From Nitrosopumilales archaeon UBA218 (GTDB lineage Archaea > Thermoproteota > Nitrososphaeria > Nitrososphaerales > Nitrosopumilaceae): a stretch of DNA of 5,141 nt. The stretch spans positions 1,327 through 6,467 of the forward strand of contig DAMC01000019.1 of assembly GCA_002499525.1 (NCBI GenBank), in the 5' to 3' direction. The notes beneath the pieces were generated by a model. That model saw nothing but the letters and a program-made list of their open reading frames with translations, made no database searches and was not told the DNA's origin. Both the position numbers and the translations under genes were made by a program. Every line of letters begins with the position of its first letter. Position 1 is the stretch's first letter. Below are positions 1 through 3,904 of this stretch, piece after piece.

Positions 1-124
1 GGGAAGCAGTAAGAATAACAACGTTAGAACGATTAGTGTGTGTTTCAATTTGTATTTCCTACACCAAGGAGATTAATCACATAAGGAATTCCATATTGTA
101 AACAATGTGGACTAGAAGCTTTTA
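1..124. other. Left-edge stretch with no supported gene
   Basis: I see no complete gene here. On the plus strand one frame is open from base 3 to a TAA at 99-101 (32 codons, reading EAVRITTLERLV at its start), which could be the C-terminus of a rightward gene cut by the window edge. On the minus strand a frame is open from about base 58 to base 1 (reading EIQIETHTNRSNVVILTAS) but has no ATG, GTG or TTG after its upstream TAG. Neither can be assigned to a family. Both could be chance in A+T-rich DNA. Confidence 0.3.
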
Positions 125-157
125 CAAAAATTAAGAATAAAAGATATGAAAATGTTT
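125..157 (-). terminator. T-rich terminator tract behind the miniprotein gene
   Basis: Read on the minus strand just after the TAG at 160-162, the sequence contains repeated T-runs (ATTTTC, CTTTTATTC, AATTTTTG) and no strong hairpin. Archaeal intrinsic termination usually works on such T-tracts, so this is probably the end of the small transcript. Confidence 0.45.
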
Positions 158-159
158 GA

Positions 160-276
160 CTATTTTCTCTTTCTCATGCCGGTAATAACGAACCAGTAAA
201 CTAGTCCTGGTGCTAAACCAACAATTAATGGAATCCATACGCCTATTGCTTCTGGATTGTAGACTGGAAGTCCCAT
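160..276 (-). CDS. Single-pass membrane miniprotein (38 aa), function unknown
   Basis: The frame encodes 38 residues from an ATG at 276 to a TAG at 160-162. It starts MGLPVYNPEAIGVW, continues with one hydrophobic segment (about residues 11-33, rich in Gly, Leu, Ile, Val and aromatics, with two prolines) and ends in a basic tail, MRKRK. The basic tail suggests the C-terminus faces the cytoplasm (inference). A TATA-like ATTTAAAT is centred about 29 nt upstream of the ATG, which fits a leaderless transcript, and a T-rich tract follows the stop. A GTG at 291 in the same frame would add five residues but fits the promoter spacing less well. I do not recognise the family. Short membrane subunits of respiratory or ammonia monooxygenase complexes have this size and shape, but nothing here proves such a role. 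Confidence 0.6.
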   Translation of the reverse strand: MGLPVYNPEAIGVWIPLIVGLAPGLVYWFVITGMRKRK

Positions 277-300
277 ATCAATTGCTACCACTGATTATTC

Positions 301-310
301 ATATTTAAAT
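301..310 (-). promoter_or_regulatory. TATA box of the membrane miniprotein gene
   Basis: ATTTAAATAT on the minus strand, centred near 305, lies about 29 nt upstream of the ATG at 276. That is the spacing of an archaeal TATA box to a start site at or a few bases before the initiation codon. It supports the ATG over the upstream GTG. Confidence 0.5.
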
Positions 311-348
311 CCATCTCTCATAACCAGAATCACTTAATGATCGATGTA

Positions 349-420
349 TGGACTGAAGGGGATTTGAACCCCTGACCTCTCGCGTGCAAGGCGAGCATTC
401 TACCCCTGAACTATCAGCCC
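349..420 (-). tRNA. tRNA-Ala (anticodon UGC), intronless
   Basis: The 72-nt cloverleaf reads from G1 at 420 to discriminator A73 at 349. The acceptor GGGCTGA pairs with TCAGTCC and includes a G3-U70 wobble, the classic alanine identity element. The anticodon stem CTCGC/GCGAG encloses the loop CTTGCAC, giving anticodon TGC at 386-388. The T arm GGGG-TTCAAAT-CCCC is normal. No CCA is encoded. It is transcribed leftward, divergent from the thioredoxin-like gene. Confidence 0.97.
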
Positions 421-445
421 ATTAGAAATATTTCTAGTTGCGTGG

Positions 446-454
446 ATTTTAATT
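446..454 (-). promoter_or_regulatory. TATA box of tRNA-Ala
   Basis: AATTAAAAT on the minus strand is centred about 30 nt upstream of the tRNA 5' end at 420, within the 87-nt gap shared with the divergent protein gene. Confidence 0.45.
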
Positions 455-476
455 GTTGTCTTTGAGCTAAGCAAGA

Positions 477-486
477 ATTTTTATTT
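477..486 (+). promoter_or_regulatory. Probable TATA box of the thioredoxin-like gene
   Basis: ATTTTTATTT is centred about 26 nt upstream of the ATG at 508. A second A+T-rich stretch (TTTGTAAAT, 484-492) would instead fit a start at the second ATG (517), so the promoter alone does not settle which ATG is used. Confidence 0.35.
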
Positions 487-507
487 GTAAATCCTATTGC
501 GCAGATT

Positions 508-1059
508 ATGGTCGTAATGGAATCCCAGATTGTTCTGAAAAAGGATGATTCTGCTCCAGATTTTGAACTCTTGGGAGTAGACGATAAAAAATACTCTCTT
601 GTGAGTTTTAAAGAATTTGAGGCATTACTTGTCATTTTCATGTGCAATCATTGTCCTTATGTCAAGGCAAAAGTTGATGCAATTAACGAGTTACAAAATA
701 GATTCAAGGGAAAATTGGCAGTGATTGGAATCAATAGTAATGACGCCGTTGCCTATCCAGACGATAGTTTTGATAGTATGAAAGAATTTGCAAAACAAAG
801 AGGAATATCTTTTTGGTATCTTGTTGACGAAACACAAAAAGTTGCAAAAAAATATGGTGCAGTATGTACTCCTGATCCATTTCTGTTTAACAAAGAACGT
901 AAACTTGTATTTCACGGAAGAATAGACAATGCCATGAAGCCAGAAGATAAAGCTACAGAAAATACAATGACTTTAAACGTAGAGAAATTGCTTGCAGGAC
1001 AATCAATTTCAAAAGATTTTGATCCTTCAATTGGTTGTTCAATAAAGTGGAAAAACTGA
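508..1059 (+). CDS. Thioredoxin-fold redoxin, PRX-like family (183 aa)
   Basis: This is a cytosolic thioredoxin/peroxiredoxin-fold protein of the AhpC/TSA-redoxin superfamily, PRX-like subgroup; no signal peptide is visible. Family landmarks occur in order: an APDFELLGVDDKKYSL N-terminus (residues 16-31), strand LLVIFM followed by C46-N-H-C49-P-Y-V, a GINSNDAVAYPDDS block (74-87), LVDETQKVAKKYGAVCTPDPF (105-125, with C120 before the cis-Pro-like TP), and a PSIGCSIKWK C-terminus with C177. The length matches the family. A CxxC pair plus extra cysteines suggests disulfide or thiol redox chemistry, but the substrate is unknown. ATG 508 gives a possibly leaderless start; ATG 517 (residue 4) is an alternative. 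The gene stands alone, divergent from tRNA-Ala and followed by T-runs. Confidence 0.9.
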   Translation: MVVMESQIVLKKDDSAPDFELLGVDDKKYSLVSFKEFEALLVIFMCNHCPYVKAKVDAINELQNRFKGKLAVIGINSNDAVAYPDDSFDSMKEFAKQRGISFWYLVDETQKVAKKYGAVCTPDPFLFNKERKLVFHGRIDNAMKPEDKATENTMTLNVEKLLAGQSISKDFDPSIGCSIKWKN

Positions 1060-1067
1060 CCACACAC

Positions 1068-1074
1068 TTTTAAG
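1068..1074 (+). promoter_or_regulatory. TATA box of tRNA-Ile
   Basis: TTTTAAG is centred 28 nt before the mature 5' end of tRNA-Ile at 1099, so transcription would start at or near G1. It begins only 9 nt after the stop codon of the upstream gene. Confidence 0.55.
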
Positions 1075-1078
1075 TCCG

Positions 1079-1096
1079 TTTTTATTGGATTTTTTT
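1079..1096 (+). terminator. T-runs between the redoxin gene and tRNA-Ile
   Basis: Two T-runs (GTTTTTATT and GGATTTTTTTA) follow the TGA at 1057-1059 and probably end the redoxin transcript. They lie between the TATA box of tRNA-Ile and its start, so this short space serves both genes. Confidence 0.4.
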
Positions 1097-1098
1097 AA

Positions 1099-1188
1099 GG
1101 GCCGGTAGCTCAGCTTGGCTAGAGCGTTCGACTGATAAAATTACTTTCAGACATCGAAAGGTCGAGAGTCCGAGTCTCTCTCGGCCCA
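1099..1188 (+). tRNA. tRNA-Ile (anticodon GAU) with a 15-nt intron
   Basis: The 90-nt gene gives a 75-nt mature tRNA. The acceptor GGGCCGG pairs with TCGGCCC, the discriminator is A (1188), and no CCA is encoded. The D stem is GCTC/GAGC. The anticodon stem is TTCGA (1127-1131) with TCGAA (1154-1158), and the anticodon GAT is at 1134-1136. The intron at 1138-1152 sits at the canonical 37/38 site. Its bulge-helix-bulge is clear: CTGA (1132-1135) pairs with TCAG (1147-1150), flanked by three-base bulges TAA and ACA, each cut after its second base. The spliced loop is CTGATAA. The T loop reads TCCGAGT, with C instead of the near-universal U at position 55 (base 1170). Confidence 0.95.
1138..1152 (+). 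other. Intron of tRNA-Ile (37/38, canonical BHB)
   Basis: Fifteen nucleotides lie between A37 and A38. The four-pair central helix CTGA/TCAG, two three-base bulges and a short inner stem (AA/TT around TTAC) form the substrate of the archaeal tRNA splicing endonuclease. Removing it restores a seven-base anticodon loop. Confidence 0.88.
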
Positions 1189-1193
1189 TCATT

Positions 1194-2075
1194 TTACAAA
1201 AATGAGATAGAATCTACCCAATTTAGTACAGATTCAAATTTTTCGCTTGAAAATTCTGCCTTGACAGTTTGCTTTTGCTTTCTAGAATGAACTACAACGT
1301 GCAAGTTTTTGCCAAATTTTTGTTTGATTGTATTAGCAGATTCGGAGAAAAATTTTGCTCCCTCTTCAGTTCCAGAAAATATTGCAATAACCATCACCCC
1401 CTTCTTTTGTTTCCAGATTTTTGTGATGAATTTCTGCAGGTCCAAGTCATATAGTACATCAATAGCATCTGAAACATCACCTAAATCCCACACTTGCCAG
1501 TTTTTTGATGCCAGCCAGCATGAGGCCGCCTGAGAATAGATGAGACTTTGCGGATCAGATGAGATAAGAATTATGTTTTTGTTGACTTCGGGAACTTTTT
1601 GTAAATTGAGAATTTGAAGAGAGTTTGATATTATCCCCCGAAGCATCTTTGATTCCGACGTACCAATTTTTGCTTTGATGTAAAGTTCTTCAACGGAATC
1701 CAACGCAGGTATCAAGACTTCGCTAATTAAAACCGGAATTTGTGCTCCAGAATACAATGCATTTCTAATTAATGAGTAAGCTCCATTTTGTTGATTTGCA
1801 ATCATGTATTCTAAAAATTTCTCTTTGACTCGAAAATAATCTGCTGGAAATTGAAGATTTTCTGTACCAAAATCCACAAACCAAAGATTTGTAGTTCCAA
1901 TATTTTTTTGATGAATTATTCCCTCTGCAGCAAGTATATTGAGGTATTTTGCCATGGTTGCGCGATTAATTTTCAGGCGTTCTGCAAGTTCGATTCCAGA
2001 TAATCCAATTTTTGATTCAGATAAAATCTCCACTAGTTTTTCATGCAAGTCTTGCAGTTGGTAACCTTTGGCCAA
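1194..2075 (-). CDS. HTH regulator with a degenerate cobalamin-binding-like module (293 aa)
   Basis: The N-terminus (about residues 8-68) is a winged helix-turn-helix: GLSGIELAERLKINRATMAKYLNILAAEGII followed by a wing. Residues about 84-157 resemble the four-helix cap of B12-binding regulators (LEYMIANQQNGAYSLIRNAL, then ISEVLIPALDSVEELYIKAKI). Residues about 166-265 look like the Rossmann-type B12 domain (NIILISSDPQ, then SQAASCWLASKNWQVWDLGDV, then VMVIAIFSGTEEGAKFF). This is the MerR/CarH or corrinoid-protein layout. The DxHxxG position reads D174-P-Q176-S-L-I, so the cobalt-ligating His is Gln, and the cap lacks its usual Glu-His (S140-E-S-K). It may therefore sense something else or only mediate protein contacts (inference). 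The ATG at 2075 has a TATA-like sequence 28 nt upstream. The gene ends five bases from the convergent tRNA-Ile. Confidence 0.75.
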   Translation of the reverse strand: MAKGYQLQDLHEKLVEILSESKIGLSGIELAERLKINRATMAKYLNILAAEGIIHQKNIGTTNLWFVDFGTENLQFPADYFRVKEKFLEYMIANQQNGAYSLIRNALYSGAQIPVLISEVLIPALDSVEELYIKAKIGTSESKMLRGIISNSLQILNLQKVPEVNKNIILISSDPQSLIYSQAASCWLASKNWQVWDLGDVSDAIDVLYDLDLQKFITKIWKQKKGVMVIAIFSGTEEGAKFFSESANTIKQKFGKNLHVVVHSRKQKQTVKAEFSSEKFESVLNWVDSISFL

Positions 2076-2097
2076 AGTCGATTTTTATAATCAAACC

Positions 2098-2108
2098 TAA
2101 TTAATTAT
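2098..2108 (-). promoter_or_regulatory. Probable TATA box of the HTH regulator
   Basis: ATAATTAATTA on the minus strand is centred about 28 nt upstream of the ATG at 2075, consistent with leaderless transcription. Another A+T box (2082-2090) is too close to the ATG to serve this start. Confidence 0.4.
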
Positions 2109-2143
2109 GCTATCTTTAGATTACAAGTCAAATACAAAAAACG

Positions 2144-2166
2144 TTAAATAAGAGAGTACCTTAAAG
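2144..2166 (+). promoter_or_regulatory. Promoter region of the 128-aa gene
   Basis: Two TATA-like elements precede the ATG at 2187. TTAAATA (2144-2150) is centred 40 nt upstream and would give a leader of about 13 nt. TTAAAG (2161-2166) is centred 23 nt upstream and would suit a leaderless transcript. Short GTAC-containing arms flank the second element, but the symmetry is too weak to call an operator. Confidence 0.35.
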
Positions 2167-2186
2167 TACGGTAATAGGTAAGTAAA

Positions 2187-2573
2187 ATGCCAAAAGCAGG
2201 TTTCAAATCAATAACAATTTCCGAACAAGTATACGACAAGTTCTTTGACGTTTTTGAAAAGAACAAATCAGAACTTGTGATGAAAGGTATCAATAGCTTT
2301 TCAGGCTATGTTACTTACATGTTAGAGCAAACAATGCAAAAGGATAAGACATTTGCCAGATATGCCCCAAAAATCGAAAAGGTAGCTGTTGACGATGACC
2401 GAGTAGTTCTAAAGGATAACATTAAGAATAGAATAGCAGAAGTCGCGATTCAAAAAGGCGAATTGTTCTGTCAACTCTGTGAGGAAAAGGATTGTGTTCA
2501 TGTGGGATTTGTTTTTTCATTACCAGACATTTACGAAGTTTTGAATTCTCGCGGTATCAAACATCCTAAATAA
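2187..2573 (+). CDS. Small protein with RHH-like N-terminus and Cys/His cluster (128 aa)
   Basis: The product looks like a conserved archaeal hypothetical protein. Residues 6-12 (FKSITIS) form a short predicted strand followed by two helices (about 13-31 and 37-52), a layout resembling a ribbon-helix-helix DNA-binding unit, with SFSGYVTYML in the second helix. After a linker, residues 95-105 carry C95-x2-C98-x4-C103-x-H105, a plausible Zn2+ site, followed by VGFVFSLPDIYEVLNSRGI. No signal peptide or membrane segment is visible. It is divergent from the HTH regulator across 111 nt, and its stop is 8 nt from the convergent tRNA-Leu. A regulator or nucleic-acid-binding protein is possible, but the function is not known. 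Confidence 0.8.
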   Translation: MPKAGFKSITISEQVYDKFFDVFEKNKSELVMKGINSFSGYVTYMLEQTMQKDKTFARYAPKIEKVAVDDDRVVLKDNIKNRIAEVAIQKGELFCQLCEEKDCVHVGFVFSLPDIYEVLNSRGIKHPK

Positions 2574-2626
2574 AAAAAAGGTGCAGGAGGTGGGATTTGA
2601 ACCCACGAACCCCTAAGAGACGGGAT

Positions 2627-2641
2627 CACCCATTATTAGAT
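2627..2641 (-). other. Anticodon-loop intron of tRNA-Leu (37/38)
   Basis: Fifteen nucleotides (minus strand ATCTAATAATGGGTG) lie between G37 and A38. The central helix pairs CTTA of the anticodon loop with TGGG of the intron, including two G-U pairs, with three-base bulges AGA and TGA cut after the second base. Removal restores CTTAAGA. The inner stem is weak, so this is a relaxed bulge-helix-bulge. Confidence 0.82.
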
Positions 2642-2655
2642 CTTAAGTCCCGCGC

Positions 2656-2678
2656 TTCCAAAAGCAATTTTTTGCTTA
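2656..2678 (-). other. Non-canonical D-arm intron of tRNA-Leu
   Basis: The 23-nt insertion sits in the 3' strand of the D stem, about position 23/24. It contains a perfect hairpin, AAGCAA/TTGCTT around AAAA. The bulge-helix-bulge pairs exon CCAA with intron TTGG, with bulges AGT and AAG cut after the second base. Splicing joins CCAAAG to GCGCGGGA and restores the D stem GCC/GGC. The outer helix is poor, as in other non-canonical archaeal introns. Confidence 0.83.
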
Positions 2679-2725
2679 CTTTGGCCAGGCTCGGCTACTC
2701 CTGCAAACTAGCTAATTCTTGGCCG

Positions 2726-2733
2726 AAATTTAA
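2726..2733 (-). promoter_or_regulatory. TATA box of tRNA-Leu
   Basis: TTAAATTT on the minus strand is centred about 26 nt upstream of the tRNA 5' end at 2704. Confidence 0.5.
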
Positions 2734-2816
2734 CAGTTGGTGTTTCAATTATTTACCATCAGAAATCAGGTTACAGTTTTTAGAAAACATATCCGGATGG
2801 ACTACTGACAACATAA
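2734..2816. other. Spacer between divergent tRNA-Leu and tRNA-Thr
   Basis: Apart from the two tRNA TATA boxes at its ends, I see no gene, hairpin or repeat in this spacer. The reading frame that crosses it comes from the tRNA-Leu gene and has no coding character. Confidence 0.6.
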
Positions 2817-2823
2817 TCATATA
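2817..2823 (+). promoter_or_regulatory. TATA box of tRNA-Thr
   Basis: TCATATA is centred about 29 nt before the tRNA 5' end at 2849. Confidence 0.4.
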
Positions 2824-2848
2824 GGGGTCACTTGGAGCAAAAAATTGT

Positions 2849-2922
2849 GCTTCGATAGCTCAGCCTGGTAGAGCGTTACCTTGGTAAGGTAAAGGTCGCG
2901 GGTTCGGATCCCGCTCGGAGCT
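2849..2922 (+). tRNA. tRNA-Thr (anticodon GGU), intronless
   Basis: The 74-nt cloverleaf has acceptor GCTTCGA pairing with TCGGAGC (one T-G wobble) and discriminator T, as is common for archaeal threonine tRNAs. The D stem is GCTC/GAGC. The anticodon arm is TTACC-TTGGTAA-GGTAA with GGT at 2883-2885. The T stem GCGGG/CCCGC is perfect, but the T loop reads TTCGGAT, so position 58 (base 2907) is G where A is nearly universal. No CCA is encoded; a five-T run starting at the discriminator probably terminates transcription. Confidence 0.96.
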
Positions 2923-2926
2923 TTTT
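2922..2926 (+). terminator. T5 terminator of tRNA-Thr
   Basis: Five Ts begin at the discriminator base and run up to and into the 3' end of the convergent methyltransferase gene. Confidence 0.4.
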
Positions 2927-3779
2927 AATAATTTTTGATTAGAAGTTCTTTTTGTCCGGTTCGTCTTGTTGAATCGGAGTTTATTGAGCGATTTGCCCTA
3001 ACTTCGACTAGTTTCCAATCTTTAGAAAATACTTCTTTTACCTCTTTGGAATTTGAATTAGAGAGTAAAACTCTGCATCCCCGGTCAGATAACTTGGCTG
3101 CTATTTTTACCAGATTTTCAAGGTCCTTGTATGTAAAATCACGATTCGTATAACTAGTGAAATTTGCTGTCTCACTCATTGGCTGATAGGGTGGATCAAA
3201 ATATACAAAATCGCCCTTCCTAGAATCAGATAGTACGGCAGAAAAATCACTACAATTAATCATGATATTTTTTGATTGTAAAGCATGACTGACCGAAGTG
3301 AGATTTTCTTCGTTTACAATGTTCGGATTAGAGTATCTACCAAGAGGTACGTTGAATTTGCCCTTGCTGTTTACTCTGTATAGTCCGTTAAAACAAGTCC
3401 TGTTGAGAAATAACAATCTTGAAACTTTGTCAATTTGGTTTTTTGGTTCACTTGCTCGAATTGCATAATAATAAGAGTCTGGATTTTTGCTATAGTTTTT
3501 GGAGTGGTTCTCTAGCGATTTTAACAAATCATCCAACCTGTCACGGATTGTGACATATGCAAGAATCAGGTCTGAATTGAGATCTGAGACCTTACATTTC
3601 ATTTTTGGATTTTGGCTTAACAGATGAAACAGTACAGCACCACCGCCCAAAAAAGGCTCAAAATAGGTGCCAAATTCATCAGGGATGTATTTGTCAATTG
3701 TTTGTATTAGTTGCCTTTTACCTCCAGCCCATTTCACAAATGGCTTGGGTTCTGTGGACAGTATCTGATGTTGGCTCAA
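2925..3779 (-). CDS. dam: Dam-like DNA adenine methyltransferase (D12 class, 284 aa)
   Basis: The enzyme transfers a methyl group from S-adenosylmethionine to N6 of adenine in DNA; Dam/DpnM relatives act on GATC, but specificity cannot be read here. Motif X KPFVKWAGGK is at residues 12-21, motif I FEPFLGGGAV at 40-49 (AdoMet binding), an acidic SDLN at 65-68, NRTCFNGLYRVNSKGKFNVP at 126-145 (the Dam/DpnM signature), and catalytic motif IV DPPY at 195-198. Length and order match a complete enzyme. The start is TTG at 3779: an in-frame TGA lies four codons upstream (3792-3794), and the next candidate, GTG for V15, would cut motif X. No restriction enzyme gene is next to it, so it looks like an orphan methyltransferase. 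It ends two bases from the convergent tRNA-Thr. Confidence 0.93.
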   Translation of the reverse strand: MSQHQILSTEPKPFVKWAGGKRQLIQTIDKYIPDEFGTYFEPFLGGGAVLFHLLSQNPKMKCKVSDLNSDLILAYVTIRDRLDDLLKSLENHSKNYSKNPDSYYYAIRASEPKNQIDKVSRLLFLNRTCFNGLYRVNSKGKFNVPLGRYSNPNIVNEENLTSVSHALQSKNIMINCSDFSAVLSDSRKGDFVYFDPPYQPMSETANFTSYTNRDFTYKDLENLVKIAAKLSDRGCRVLLSNSNSKEVKEVFSKDWKLVEVRANRSINSDSTRRTGQKELLIKNY

Positions 3780-3800
3780 TAATACCTGATGTCAGCAAAT

Positions 3801-3810
3801 CATATCCCAA
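3801..3810 (-). promoter_or_regulatory. Possible TATA box of the methyltransferase gene
   Basis: GATATGATTT on the minus strand is centred about 26 nt upstream of the TTG at 3779. The match is weak, but the spacing fits a leaderless transcript starting at the TTG. Confidence 0.3.
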
Positions 3811-3848
3811 CAAAAGACAACAAAAGATCACAAGATGTACAATATTTG

Positions 3849-3890
3849 TTAATCAAGCCAAAGGCTAGTTAATCAAAAACAAGAGAAAGG
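3849..3890 (-). terminator. Downstream region of amoA: T-rich tract and small hairpin
   Basis: Downstream of the amoA stop the minus strand has a pyrimidine-rich tract ending in TTGTTTTTGATT (about 3870-3890), a likely archaeal T-tract terminator. Next comes a short AGCC/GGCT hairpin with a three-base loop (3856-3866), flanked by a direct repeat GTTAATCAA (3849-3857 and about 3868-3876). The repeat may be chance. Confidence 0.35.
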
Positions 3891-3904
3891 AGAGTTGTAG
3901 GATT

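Larger units (their letters stand above)
2582..2704 (-). tRNA. tRNA-Leu (anticodon UAA) with two introns
   Basis: The 123-nt gene runs from G1 at 2704 to discriminator A at 2582; splicing leaves 85 nt, normal for a class II leucine tRNA. The acceptor GCAGGAG pairs with CTCCTGC. The D arm starts GCCG-AGCCTGGCC. The spliced anticodon arm is CGGGA-CTTAAGA-TCCCG with TAA at 2643-2645. A long variable arm (CTCTTAGGGG region) and a normal T arm TGGG-TTCAAAT-CCCA follow. Two insertions break the cloverleaf and are explained as introns at 2656-2678 (D arm) and 2627-2641 (position 37/38). No CCA is encoded. A long rightward reading frame across this gene is only its shadow. Confidence 0.94.

Noticed and set aside
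414..647. Minus-strand 77-aa frame
   Set aside because: It overlaps the redoxin gene antisense and runs into tRNA-Ala. The sequence is Ser/Thr/Asn-rich with no family features.
691..915. Minus-strand 74-aa frame
   Set aside because: Entirely antisense to the redoxin coding region; Phe/Cys/Ile-rich composition typical of a shadow frame.
1269..1533. Two plus-strand frames of 61 and 74 aa
   Set aside because: Both are antisense to the HTH regulator and overlap one another; no coding signature or promoter.
2656..2678. Hairpin AAGCAA/TTGCTT as a terminator
   Set aside because: It lies inside tRNA-Leu and is better explained as the inner helix of a bulge-helix-bulge intron.
2597..2824. Plus-strand 75-aa frame
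   Set aside because: It begins inside the antisense of tRNA-Leu, runs through both introns and the spacer, and is explained by the tRNA gene.
2935..3153. Plus-strand 72-aa frame
   Set aside because: Antisense to the C-terminal part of the methyltransferase gene, which has clear family motifs.
3605..3868. Plus-strand 87-aa frame
   Set aside because: Mostly antisense to the methyltransferase N-terminus, including motifs X and I; the rest is intergenic.
3849..3876. Direct repeat GTTAATCAA as an attachment site next to dam
   Set aside because: Only nine A+T-rich bases, no integrase, and it does not match the end of any tRNA gene in the window.
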